The position numbers and the translations under genes were made by a program. From positions 1 to 26,547 of the forward strand of contig DAOTVZ010000044.1 in the NCBI GenBank assembly GCA_034436045.1: a stretch of 26,547 bases of DNA. The letters are read 5' to 3'. Position 1 is the first letter of the stretch, and each line of letters starts with the position of its first letter. Below, piece after piece: positions 7,744-14,878 of this stretch. The stretch is from H111-94 sp034436045. GTDB lineage: Bacteria > Chloroflexota > Ktedonobacteria > Ktedonobacterales > Ktedonobacteraceae. The notes beneath the pieces are model-generated. The model ran no database searches and was not told the DNA's origin. It saw only the letters and a list, made by a program, of their open reading frames with translations.

Positions 7744-9168
7744 CTAGAACATGTTGAGAAGTGTTTCGATGCGCATGCCGCGTGAGCCTTTAAGCAACAC
7801 CAGGTCGCCTGCGTGTAGCTCGCGTTTGAGGAGGTCGGCGGCAGCACCTTTGGCGGCCTCAAGCTCACTATTGCTGGTCACGTCGGCGGGAAAGTAGTAG
7901 GTGTGGCTTTGGGGCATGCCTGCTTCGATGGCCCCCTCAACGAAGAAGCGCGCCTTGTCGCCGATAGCCACGAGATAGTCTATGCAGCCTGCCAGTACCG
8001 CACCTGTTTCGTGATGCTCCGCGCGCGCGTAGTCGCCCAGCTCGAAAATATCGCCCAGCACGGCCCAGCGTCTGCCACCGGCGGGCAGCGCGGTATCACG
8101 CATTGTGTGCGCAATGGCGATGATCGAGTGCCGATTGGCATTATACGTGTCATCAATCAAGGTGCTACCATTGGGACCGGATTTGATCTCGCCGCGCCCC
8201 TTCACAGGTGCCAGTGCCTCTAAGGCCGCGACAATTTCGTCCAGCGCCATTTCAGCGGCGCAGCCAACTGCCGCTGCTGCCAGCGCAATCGTCACGCCAT
8301 GCTCCCCCGGCAGGTGTAGTTGCACCCGCTCTTGTTGCCCTCGATAGTGCAAAGTGAAATGACGTCCAAGCAGCGGCTCACCACCTACCTCGCTCCCGCG
8401 CACCTCTGCTCCCTCACCCTGGCCGTAGTAGATCACGCGCGCCCGCGTCTTCTCGGCCATGCCGCGCACATTCGGGTCGTCGTAGTTGAGAAAGGCAATG
8501 CCTTCCGGTGCCAGCACCTGCACCAGCTCGCTTTTGGCGATCACCACGCGCTCCAGTGAGCCGAAATACTCCAGGTGCGCCGCGCCGACGCTGGTAATGA
8601 GCGACCAGTGTGGACAGGCAACGGTGGTGGAGAGCCAGCGCAGTTCGCCCACCCATTGCGCGCCCATCTCTAATACCGCGTAGCGATGCTGCGGCTCCAG
8701 CCGGAGCAACGTCAGTGGATAGCCAATTTCGTTGTTGTAAGATGCCAGCGTCTTCAGTGTCGGAGCCTTGTGGCTCAACACCGCCGCAATGGCCTCTTTG
8801 GTGCTGGTCTTGCCGTTGCTTCCCGTGATGCCGATGAGCGTCGTATGCTGCTGGCGGCTGGCACGCACACGCGCGGTGCCATGCAACGCCTTGATCACAT
8901 CCGGTACAACAATTTGCAGAAACTCAGCAGGCACATCGGAGGCCGGTTGAGTACAGAGCGCACCTGACGCGCCCGCACGTGCTACCGAGGGAATGAAACG
9001 GTGCCCGTCCACATGCTCTCCCTTGATGGCCACAAATAGATCGCCGGGCATGATCTGCCGACTATCGTGCTGAGCCGCGTTGAACTGCAACGCGAGGTTG
9101 TCGGCAGTGGAACCGTGCAACGTGACGTTGCCCTCGTTTCCCTGAATAATGTCGTTGAGGGTGAACAT
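7744..9168 (-). CDS. murF: UDP-N-acetylmuramoyl-tripeptide--D-alanyl-D-alanine ligase
   Basis: MurF adds D-Ala-D-Ala to the UDP-MurNAc-tripeptide, the last cytoplasmic ligation in peptidoglycan precursor synthesis. The 474 residues cover the three Mur ligase domains: an N-terminal substrate domain (HDSRQIMPGDLFVAI), a central ATPase with the P-loop GITGSNGKTSTKE (113-125) and NNEIG (145-149), and a C-terminal domain with IDDTYNAN, LGDIFELG and LLKGSRGMRIE. The last signatures separate MurF from MurE and MurC. ATG 9168 is preceded by GAGGATCG. The gene stands alone here; no other mur or division gene is adjacent, which is unusual because murF often sits in a dcw cluster. Confidence 0.95.
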   Translation of the reverse strand: MFTLNDIIQGNEGNVTLHGSTADNLALQFNAAQHDSRQIMPGDLFVAIKGEHVDGHRFIPSVARAGASGALCTQPASDVPAEFLQIVVPDVIKALHGTARVRASRQQHTTLIGITGSNGKTSTKEAIAAVLSHKAPTLKTLASYNNEIGYPLTLLRLEPQHRYAVLEMGAQWVGELRWLSTTVACPHWSLITSVGAAHLEYFGSLERVVIAKSELVQVLAPEGIAFLNYDDPNVRGMAEKTRARVIYYGQGEGAEVRGSEVGGEPLLGRHFTLHYRGQQERVQLHLPGEHGVTIALAAAAVGCAAEMALDEIVAALEALAPVKGRGEIKSGPNGSTLIDDTYNANRHSIIAIAHTMRDTALPAGGRRWAVLGDIFELGDYARAEHHETGAVLAGCIDYLVAIGDKARFFVEGAIEAGMPQSHTYYFPADVTSNSELEAAKGAAADLLKRELHAGDLVLLKGSRGMRIETLLNMF

Positions 9169-9348
9169 AGATGTCGATCCTCGTATGTTTTATCAGACTT
9201 CCAGCAAATTATATCACAGGCGGGGAGCAGAGCGAGCGCCGAGGGCGTTTCTACTCTGAATGATAAGATAAAAAAACAGCATTATATTATAGAAAAGGTA
9301 TCTCATGCGCTGCCCCGCTACTCTGGTCTTCCTTTCTCAAGAATTTTT

Positions 9349-9461
9349 CTAACAAAAAGTTAGTAACTTGACAAATATAAGTTAATATGTTATATATATT
9401 TATGTTAGTAAAATAGCTAACAAAGAAAAAGTGAGGCTATCCTTATTTTTGAGTAAGGAGG
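9349..9461 (+). promoter_or_regulatory. Promoter with two flanking inverted repeats, first yceI gene
   Basis: Promoter: TTGACA 9368-9373, 17-base spacer, TATATA 9391-9396. An inverted repeat CTAAC-AAAAA-GTTAG (9349-9363) lies just upstream of the -35. A second, GTTAG-N8-CTAAC (9404-9421), lies just after the -10. The binding site TAAGGAGG (9454-9461) is nine bases before ATG. The arrangement, shared with the second copy, suggests operators for a dimeric repressor such as a MarR-type protein; that identity is inference. The rest of the gap (9169-9348) shows nothing clear. Confidence 0.75.
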
Positions 9462-9470
9462 ATATCTGCC

Positions 9471-9995
9471 ATGGCCTGGGAAATCGACCCTGCGCATTCT
9501 GAGGCATTCTTCTCCGTGAGACATGCAATGGTTGCCACAGTGCGCGGGCAATTCAATGTCATTCGCGGTCGGCTCAACATTGATGAGGCCAATCCCGCCA
9601 ACTCCTGGGTTGAAGCTGAGGTGGATGCGGCCAGCGTTGACACCCGTAACGAGTATCGTGATGCCGATCTGCGCTCACCCAATTTCTTCGATGTCGAGAA
9701 GTATCCTACTATCACCTTCAAGAGTACGAAGGTTGAGCCTGCTGGCGACAACAAATATAAGGTCTATGGCGATCTCACCATGCATGGTGTCACGAAGCCT
9801 GTTGTCTTCGAGGCTGAGTATTATGGTCAGGCAAAAGACGCCTACGGTCAACAGCGCGCCGGTCTGAGCGCCAGAACTACGATCAACCGCGAAGACTGGG
9901 GCCTGACCTGGAACGTAGCCCTGGAGGCCGGTGGTGTCCTGGTCAGTAAAAATGTCAACATCGAGATTGACCTGTCCGCCATTAAAAAGGATTAA
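9471..9995 (+). CDS. YceI-family lipocalin-like protein, copy 1
   Basis: The protein has 174 residues, the usual length of a YceI domain, and is nearly all beta strand. Family landmarks are WEIDPAHSEAFFSVRHAMV at the start, the central FFDVEKYPTITFKSTKVE, and GDLTMHGVTKPVVFEAE. YceI proteins bind long isoprenoid-type lipids such as polyprenyl quinones inside a lipocalin-like barrel. The secretion signal common in proteobacterial YceI is absent, so this copy is probably cytoplasmic. ATG 9471 has a strong TAAGGAGG. The gene at 10240-10764 is a gap-free duplicate with about 37 differences by hand count, close to 79 percent identity. Its physiological role is unknown; an oxidative or quinone stress role is inference from family and from the adjacent quinone oxidoreductase. 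Confidence 0.93.
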   Translation: MAWEIDPAHSEAFFSVRHAMVATVRGQFNVIRGRLNIDEANPANSWVEAEVDAASVDTRNEYRDADLRSPNFFDVEKYPTITFKSTKVEPAGDNKYKVYGDLTMHGVTKPVVFEAEYYGQAKDAYGQQRAGLSARTTINREDWGLTWNVALEAGGVLVSKNVNIEIDLSAIKKD

Positions 9996-10040
9996 GCGAG
10001 GCAGGCCGCAGGATATGTGTAAGAGATAAGAACAGCAGGG

Positions 10041-10071
10041 CAAGCGCGAGATGGTGGCCACCTCGCGCTTG
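10041..10071 (+). terminator. Hairpin after first yceI gene
   Basis: The perfect ten-base arms CAAGCGCGAG (10041-10050) and CTCGCGCTTG (10062-10071) enclose an 11-base loop. There is no long T run after it, so it may be a weak terminator or an mRNA-stabilising stem. Confidence 0.55.
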
Positions 10072-10125
10072 TCTCATATAGGACACTCACCTTTCTCTCG
10101 TGCTAGCCTGCTTTCTGGTAAGATT

Positions 10126-10231
10126 TACTAATAAAAAATTAGTATCTTGACAAAGATAAGTTTATTTGGTATATATATCAGTGTTGGTTATATAACTAAC
10201 AAAGAAAAAGTACATTCTTATCCTGAGGAGG
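10126..10231 (+). promoter_or_regulatory. Promoter with two flanking palindromes, second yceI gene
   Basis: TTGACA 10147-10152, a 17-base spacer and TATATA 10170-10175 repeat the layout of the first copy. A perfect palindrome TACTAATAAAAAATTAGTA (10126-10144) abuts the -35. A second, GTTGGTTATATAACTAAC (10183-10200, one mismatched pair), lies after the -10. The binding site GAGGAGG is at 10225-10231. The palindromes are better preserved here than in copy 1, which makes this the clearer operator pair. Confidence 0.78.
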
Positions 10232-10239
10232 ATATTTAC

Positions 10240-10764
10240 ATGGCCTGGGAAATCGACCCTTCACACTCTGAGGTATTGTTCTCTGTCAAACACGCGATGG
10301 TTACTACGGTGCGCGGACATTTCAATGTCATCAGCGGCCAGCTCAATATTGACGAAGCCAACCCCACCAATTCCTGGGTGGAGGCTCAGGCGGATGCATC
10401 CAGCATTGACACCCGCGACGAGCGCCGCGACGGTCATCTGAAGTCACCCGATTTCTTCGATGTGCAGAACTATCCCACTATCACCTTCAAGAGTACGAAG
10501 GTTGAGCCTGCTGGCGATCACGAATATAACGTCTATGGCGATCTCACCATGCATGGTGTCACGAAGCCCGTCCTGTTCAAAGCCGAATATTCCGGCCAGA
10601 CAAAGGACCCCTTCGGCAACCTGCGCGCCGGTCTGAGCGCCAAAACCAAGATCAACCGCGAAGACTGGGGCCTGACCTGGAACGCGGCGCTGGAAGCTGG
10701 TGGCGTCCTGGTCAGCAAAGATGTCAATATCGAGATTGACCTGTCCGCCGTCAAAAAAGACTAG
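10240..10764 (+). CDS. YceI-family lipocalin-like protein, copy 2
   Basis: This 174-residue protein is the tandem duplicate of the gene at 9471-9995 and aligns without gaps. ATG 10240 is chosen over an upstream in-frame TTG at 10147, which lies inside the promoter. Conserved blocks are MAWEIDPSHSE, FFDVQNYPTITFKSTKVE, GDLTMHGVTKP and INREDWGLTWN. Differences cluster at surface-type positions (charge swaps such as NKYK to HEYN), while the presumed barrel core is kept, so both copies are probably functional. It has no signal peptide. The duplication includes the regulatory region, so both copies probably answer the same signal. Confidence 0.93.
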   Translation: MAWEIDPSHSEVLFSVKHAMVTTVRGHFNVISGQLNIDEANPTNSWVEAQADASSIDTRDERRDGHLKSPDFFDVQNYPTITFKSTKVEPAGDHEYNVYGDLTMHGVTKPVLFKAEYSGQTKDPFGNLRAGLSAKTKINREDWGLTWNAALEAGGVLVSKDVNIEIDLSAVKKD

Positions 10765-10775
10765 CAAGACAGAAC

Positions 10776-10824
10776 GAGGGCGCGGGGTCTGAGATCCCCT
10801 ATGGATTTCAGGCTCCGCGCCCTC
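10776..10824 (+). terminator. GC-rich hairpin after second yceI gene
   Basis: The ten-base arms GAGGGCGCGG (10776-10785) and CCGCGCCCTC (10815-10824) are perfectly complementary across a 29-base loop. No T run follows directly. It is the first of two stem structures between yceI copy 2 and the quinone oxidoreductase gene. Confidence 0.5.
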
Positions 10825-10826
10825 TC

Positions 10827-10855
10827 TTGCCTGACAGTTGGTTGTACAATACAAT
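10827..10855 (+). promoter_or_regulatory. Candidate promoter of quinone oxidoreductase gene
   Basis: TTGCCT at 10827-10832, a 17-base spacer and TACAAT at 10850-10855. The -10 overlaps the start of the intrinsic terminator at 10851-10886, so either this promoter or a readthrough transcript must feed the downstream gene. Confidence 0.4.
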
Positions 10856-10886
10856 GGCACCCTTCATCAGTGTGCCATTGTTTTTT
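10851..10886 (+). terminator. Intrinsic terminator upstream of quinone oxidoreductase
   Basis: The perfect ten-base stem ACAATGGCAC (10851-10860) and GTGCCATTGT (10872-10881) is separated by 11 bases and runs into six T (10881-10886). This is a classical Rho-independent terminator for the yceI transcript. It sits 41 bases before the next start codon, so a regulatory attenuator is also possible. Confidence 0.8.
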
Positions 10887-10926
10887 CTGTCATACCGTAG
10901 CTAAGGCGATAGAAGAGAGGATACCG

Positions 10927-11904
10927 ATGAAAGCAGTTGTTATTGCGCGGCCTGGGGGACCGGAGGTATTGGAGATACGCGAGGTCGAGACGCCGGAACC
11001 GATTGGCGAACAGGTGCGGGTGCGCATCCACGCAGCGGGCCTGAATCGCGCCGACCTCTTGCAGCGCGCTGGTGGCTATCCGGCACCGCCGGGGGCCGCC
11101 GCTGATATTCCTGGCCTGGAGTTTGCGGGCATCGTGGACAAAGTTGGCTCGCTGGTAAGTCGCTGGAGACCGGGACAGCGCGTGATGGGGCTGGCCGGTG
11201 GCGGTGCGCAAGCCGAATACATCGTGACACACGAGGGACTGCTGGCCGAGATTCCCGAAACGCTAGACTTCGTGCAGGCGGCGGGCGTGCCGGAGGTTTT
11301 TTGCACGGCGCATGATGCGCTCTTTACACAGGCCGGTCTGCAGATGGGCGAACGGGTGCTGATTCATGCCGCCGGTAGCGGCGTTGGCACGGCGGCCATT
11401 CAACTCGCGCATGCCGCCGGAGCAACTACGTTTGGTACCTCGCGCACGCCCGCCAAGCTGGAGCGCGCTATCCCGCTCGGCCTGGACTATGGTCTTTCTG
11501 ACCAGAACTTTGCTGAAGAGATTAAACGCCTGACCAATGGTGCTGGTGTACAGGTCATCATTGATTTCATAGGCGCGGCCTATATGGCACAGAATCTGGA
11601 AGCGCTGGCGACGTGGGGCCGTATGGTCTATCTGGCGACGATGGGTGGTGCGCAAGCCAGCATCAATCTGGGTCTGGTGATGAGCAAACGTCTCCAGATA
11701 CGTGGCAGCACGCTACGCACGCGCACGCTAGAGGAGAAGATGGCGGTTACACGCCGTCTCGCTACACAGGTGGTGCCTCTACTAGCCAGCGGGAAAGTCA
11801 AACCCATTATCGAACGCACCTATCCCATGCACGAGGTTGCGCAGGCGCACCGCGATATGGGCGAAAACAAAAACTTCGGCAAGCTGATTCTCGTCATGGA
11901 GTAG
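10927..11904 (+). CDS. NAD(P)H:quinone oxidoreductase, zeta-crystallin/PIG3 type
   Basis: This 325-residue protein is a zinc-independent medium-chain dehydrogenase/reductase. It begins MKAVVIARPGGPEVLEIREV, typical of the TP53I3/PIG3 group, at ATG 10927 with GAGAGG six bases upstream. An N-terminal GroES-like domain (about 1-125, with GLNRADLLQRAGGYPAPPG) is followed by a Rossmann domain with HAAGSGVGTAAIQLA (148-161), the NADPH-binding loop. The catalytic zinc cysteines of alcohol dehydrogenases are absent. The family makes one- or two-electron reductions of quinones with NADPH. It follows two YceI genes, whose family binds quinone-like lipids, which makes a shared quinone-stress theme plausible but unproven. 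Its last 11 bases overlap the end of convergent rlmN. Confidence 0.92.
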   Translation: MKAVVIARPGGPEVLEIREVETPEPIGEQVRVRIHAAGLNRADLLQRAGGYPAPPGAAADIPGLEFAGIVDKVGSLVSRWRPGQRVMGLAGGGAQAEYIVTHEGLLAEIPETLDFVQAAGVPEVFCTAHDALFTQAGLQMGERVLIHAAGSGVGTAAIQLAHAAGATTFGTSRTPAKLERAIPLGLDYGLSDQNFAEEIKRLTNGAGVQVIIDFIGAAYMAQNLEALATWGRMVYLATMGGAQASINLGLVMSKRLQIRGSTLRTRTLEEKMAVTRRLATQVVPLLASGKVKPIIERTYPMHEVAQAHRDMGENKNFGKLILVME

Positions 11905-13060
11905 AGGCGGATGGAAGGGGCGAGCGGACACGTGTGCGCTCGAAGCGTGTGCGTAACTGACCGCATGCGGCGGCAATATCGTCGCCGCGTTCGGCACGCA
12001 CACTATTACTGACACCGTGTTCGGCCAGGATGGCGCGAAAGGTACGAATGGACTCCGGTGTCGGTGGGCGGTAGCCCGCATCGGTAGTATTGACCGGAAT
12101 GCAGTTGACATGCGCGAACTGTTTGAGCGGCGCGAGCAGTTCACCGAGTTGATGGGCGTGCATCGGCGTATCATTCACACCGGAGAGCAATACGTATTCA
12201 AATGTCACCTGTCGCCCTGTCTCCGCGATATAATCCTTGCAGGCTGCGATTAGCTCCGCAATCGGGTATTTGCGATTGACCGGCATGGTCTGGCCGCGCA
12301 GTTCATCGGTCGGTGCATGCAACGAGATAGCCAGATTGACCTGCAATGGCTCGTGGCTCAGCTTACGAATGGCGGGTACCAGACCGACGGTGGAGACGGT
12401 CATGTGGCGCGCGCCCAGGCGGAAGCCATCCGCACTATTGAGGATGCGCAGCGCCTTCAATACATTATTATAGTTGTGTAGTGGCTCTCCCATGCCCATC
12501 AGCACGATATTAGTGATATGATCGATGGGCTGGCTGCCGGGCAGACCGGCGGCTCTCCAGGGTGCGGCACGCAATTCACGAGCGAAGTACAGCACCTGGG
12601 CCACGATCTCGCCCGCGCTCAAATGGCGCTCGAAGCCCATCTGTCCGGTGGCGCAAAAGGTGCAGCCAAAGGCGCAGCCCGCCTGCGACGAGACGCACAC
12701 GGTCGCGCGCGCGCTATACTCGCCCAACGGAGGATAGAGCATCAGCACCGACTCAATCAGCTTGCCATCGGCCAGTTCCAGCAATATCTTGCGCGTGCGA
12801 TCATCCTTCGAGTGCAGTTCGCTACGCACCACAACAGGCCCGATGGTTGCCTCTGCTGCCAGCCTGGCCCGCAGAGCCTTCGGCAGATTGCTCATCGCGT
12901 CAAAATCGATGGCAAGCTGCTGATAGATCCACTGATAGAGTTGTTTGGCGCGAAACGCTGGCTCGCCGCGCTCCACCAGCCACTGCTGAAGCTCCGGCAA
13001 GGTCAGCGCGAGCAAGTCCGTTTTCTGTTCAGTTGTTCTGGTTGATGGTGCAAGAGTCAT
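11894..13060 (-). CDS. rlmN: 23S rRNA (A2503-C2)/tRNA (A37-C2) methyltransferase
   Basis: RlmN is a radical SAM enzyme that makes 2-methyladenosine at 23S rRNA A2503 and in some tRNAs at A37. The 388-residue protein has the cluster motif CAFGCTFC (Cys129, 133, 136) and both methyl-transfer cysteines: Cys122 in VCVSSQAGC and Cys366 in RGDDIAAACGQL. GMGEPLHNYNNV and AISLHAPTDELR are also family landmarks. The position matching the resistance enzyme Cfr cannot be told from motif reading alone, but RGDDIxAACGQL is typical of RlmN. It is a housekeeping gene with its own upstream region shared with the divergent adenine methylase gene. Confidence 0.95.
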   Translation of the reverse strand: MTLAPSTRTTEQKTDLLALTLPELQQWLVERGEPAFRAKQLYQWIYQQLAIDFDAMSNLPKALRARLAAEATIGPVVVRSELHSKDDRTRKILLELADGKLIESVLMLYPPLGEYSARATVCVSSQAGCAFGCTFCATGQMGFERHLSAGEIVAQVLYFARELRAAPWRAAGLPGSQPIDHITNIVLMGMGEPLHNYNNVLKALRILNSADGFRLGARHMTVSTVGLVPAIRKLSHEPLQVNLAISLHAPTDELRGQTMPVNRKYPIAELIAACKDYIAETGRQVTFEYVLLSGVNDTPMHAHQLGELLAPLKQFAHVNCIPVNTTDAGYRPPTPESIRTFRAILAEHGVSNSVRAERGDDIAAACGQLRTRFERTRVRSPLPSASTP

Positions 13061-13223
13061 GGCTATAGTATAGCACTGCTAGCAATGGGGTACTATACTG
13101 GGAAATGGCTCGCTTTTCTCAATAATCCTTGCAAAAGATGCTGGCATTGATTATACTGCGGACTGATAGGAAGCACTATCACAACTCAAAGCGAACTTAT
13201 TTTGAATTTTGGGGGAGATAGCT
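13061..13223. promoter_or_regulatory. Divergent promoter region, rlmN and adenine methylase
   Basis: For the rightward gene: TTGCAA 13129-13134, a 17-base spacer and TATACT 13152-13157, then GGGGGAG (13211-13217) six bases before ATG 13224. An inverted pair AGTATAG (13067-13073) and CTATACT (13093-13099) places a -10-like TATACT on each strand, which suits divergent transcription. Confidence 0.6.
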
Positions 13224-14120
13224 ATGGATAATGAAGGGCAAGAAAAAGGTAAGTTAATTGCCTTTGGATGGTATGGTGGAAAGTATAGTCATCTCAACTG
13301 GCTACTACCCTTATTGCCCAAAACGACGCACTTTTGTGAACCCTTTGGTGGTTCTGCTGCGGTACTTATTAACAGAGAGCCATCGCCGGTAGAAACATAT
13401 AACGATCTTCATAGCGAGGTTGTGAATTTCTTTCGTGTTCTTAGAGATCAAAAAGAGGCTCTCATTGAGGCGATTGGTCTGACCCCCTTTTCTCGTGAAG
13501 AGTTTGAGATTGCCTGTAGTCAACCGACAGCAGGTTTATCAGATATCGAGAGAGCCAGGAGATTCTATATTCTTGCGCGTCAGGTAAGAACTGGCCTTGC
13601 TCAAAAGGCTAGCAGCGGTAGATGGGCACATTGTATTTTAACCAGTCGCGCTGGCATGGCAGGAGCCGTTTCAAGGTGGCTAGGTAGTGTCGAAGATTTA
13701 CCCGCAATCGCGCAAAGATTGCTTCGTGTACAGATTGAACATGCTCCTGCAATTGAGGTTATTCAGCGCTATGATAGCCCGGAAACATTATTTTATTGTG
13801 ATCCTCCTTATATACACTCCTCTCGTGGCGACAGCAACGCTTATGCATATGAGATGACAGATAATGAACATAGAGAACTTGCAGAAGTGCTTCGCAACAT
13901 AAAGGGCAAGGTGGCATTATCGGGCTATCGTGGCGATATAATGGATAAGCTCTACAGGGATTGGACTCGCATCGAAGCTCCTGCCAAATTATGTCATTCG
14001 ACGAAAACGCCCCGTCAAGAAGTGCTGTGGGTCAATTACGAGTGCTTCACTACAAACACTAATTCCGTTGCAAACTCGAAGCGCTGTGTTTTGCTGTCAT
14101 TGAGGCCCGGCAAGGCGTGA
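13224..14120 (+). CDS. Adenine-specific DNA methyltransferase, D12/Dam class (orphan)
   Basis: This 298-residue protein transfers methyl from SAM to adenine N6 in a specific DNA site. Motifs run in D12 (alpha) order: GWYGGKYSHLNWLLPLLP (about 15-32), the SAM loop FCEPFGGSAAV (37-47), YNDLHSEVVNFFRVLRD and catalytic DPPY (193-196). ATG 13224 is chosen for its GGGGGAG; an in-frame TTG at 13209 precedes that site. No restriction endonuclease gene is beside it, so it is an orphan methylase, as often found on phages and islands. Its bases are clearly richer in A and T than the flanking genes, a sign of transfer. The usual family end is near RQEVLWVNYE (about 264-273); the last 25 or so residues are read from the antisense of the neighbouring gene and look like an acquired tail. 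The target site is unknown. Confidence 0.92.
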   Translation: MDNEGQEKGKLIAFGWYGGKYSHLNWLLPLLPKTTHFCEPFGGSAAVLINREPSPVETYNDLHSEVVNFFRVLRDQKEALIEAIGLTPFSREEFEIACSQPTAGLSDIERARRFYILARQVRTGLAQKASSGRWAHCILTSRAGMAGAVSRWLGSVEDLPAIAQRLLRVQIEHAPAIEVIQRYDSPETLFYCDPPYIHSSRGDSNAYAYEMTDNEHRELAEVLRNIKGKVALSGYRGDIMDKLYRDWTRIEAPAKLCHSTKTPRQEVLWVNYECFTTNTNSVANSKRCVLLSLRPGKA

Positions 14121-14878
14121 AAATGCTGCTCGTAGTAGGAGAGCATGCCTTTGTTACGTCCTCCTACGCTGTGGATGGGGAAGGAGATGACCAGATAGCG
14201 CGCGGGAATAGTCTGCAAGAGCGCGTGCGTGGCAGCTTTGTCGATCTGTTCCAGGCAGGGGATGGTTTTGAGCAGCAAGGCTACATCTACTGAAGAGAGC
14301 GGAGCTTGTTGGAGAATGTTGCAGGTGGCGGCGTGGCCTTGAATGTCCAGCAGGCGAAACCAGTTTTCATGCAGCGTTGCCAGGGACTGATAGATGTCGC
14401 AGGCGTAGTAGGTCAGTGGGCGTTGCGCGTTTGCCGCCAGCATCCAGGGCAGGCTGAGCGGATTGAGGCCACAGGCCAGATCAAGGATGCTGTGAATGGG
14501 GCCAAGCTGCGCGAAGATAGTGGCATAGAACTGATCTAAAATGGGCAGACGTTCCCTGGTCGAGATGTGACACTGCATCATACGCCGACACGCTGCATGC
14601 AAGGCCGCGCTCTCTTCGGCACATGTATCCTGCGCACTAAGTATCTGTTGCACCTCATTGAGCCATGCCTGGGTATCCGGCAAGGTATCGAAATACATTC
14701 CTCCTACCTGATGCAGCTTATTTTTAGTCGCTTTAATAGCCTCTTTGAGATTGCGCCGTTTGTGCAGTTCTTGCCGACCGATAAAACGCACGAGATCGGG
14801 GCAGAGATCGCGGTATCTGGCGCTGGCAAGCACGGCATCGAGGAGCGCATTCTCACTCTCCTGGTTGGCTTTGAGCAT
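14036..14878 (-). CDS. 16S rRNA (guanine1405-N7)-methyltransferase homologue (ArmA/RmtB/FmrO family)
   Basis: Enzymes of this family methylate N7 of G1405 in 30S-subunit 16S rRNA and block 4,6-disubstituted deoxystreptamine aminoglycosides such as gentamicin and amikacin. The 280-residue protein matches ArmA and RmtB from memory along its whole length: LASARYRDLCPDLVR (17-31), KLHQVGGMYF (54-63), HISTRERLPILDQFY (104-118), SAM motif I ILDLACGLNPLSL (131-143), acidic Asp161, LLLKTIP (201-207), SFPIHSVGGRNKGM (232-245) and the end TELVFVVKHS. All signature blocks are intact, so an active enzyme is expected. It starts 26 bases inside the transglycosylase gene upstream, implying translational coupling. 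There are no aminoglycoside-synthesis genes nearby, so self-protection of a producer is not supported by this window. Its 3' end overlaps the adenine methylase gene. Confidence 0.93.
   Translation of the reverse strand: MLKANQESENALLDAVLASARYRDLCPDLVRFIGRQELHKRRNLKEAIKATKNKLHQVGGMYFDTLPDTQAWLNEVQQILSAQDTCAEESAALHAACRRMMQCHISTRERLPILDQFYATIFAQLGPIHSILDLACGLNPLSLPWMLAANAQRPLTYYACDIYQSLATLHENWFRLLDIQGHAATCNILQQAPLSSVDVALLLKTIPCLEQIDKAATHALLQTIPARYLVISFPIHSVGGRNKGMLSYYEQHFHALPGLNDSKTQRFEFATELVFVVKHS

Noticed and set aside
10147..10239. N-terminal extension of the second YceI protein
   Set aside because: The codons lie inside the promoter and operator shared with copy 1; the RBS and family start point to ATG 10240.
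11894..13060. Cfr-type multidrug resistance methyltransferase
   Set aside because: The RGDDIAAACGQL ending and overall motif set are typical of housekeeping RlmN.
13224..14120. Complete restriction-modification system
   Set aside because: No endonuclease-like gene lies on either side; neighbours are rlmN and the rRNA methyltransferase.
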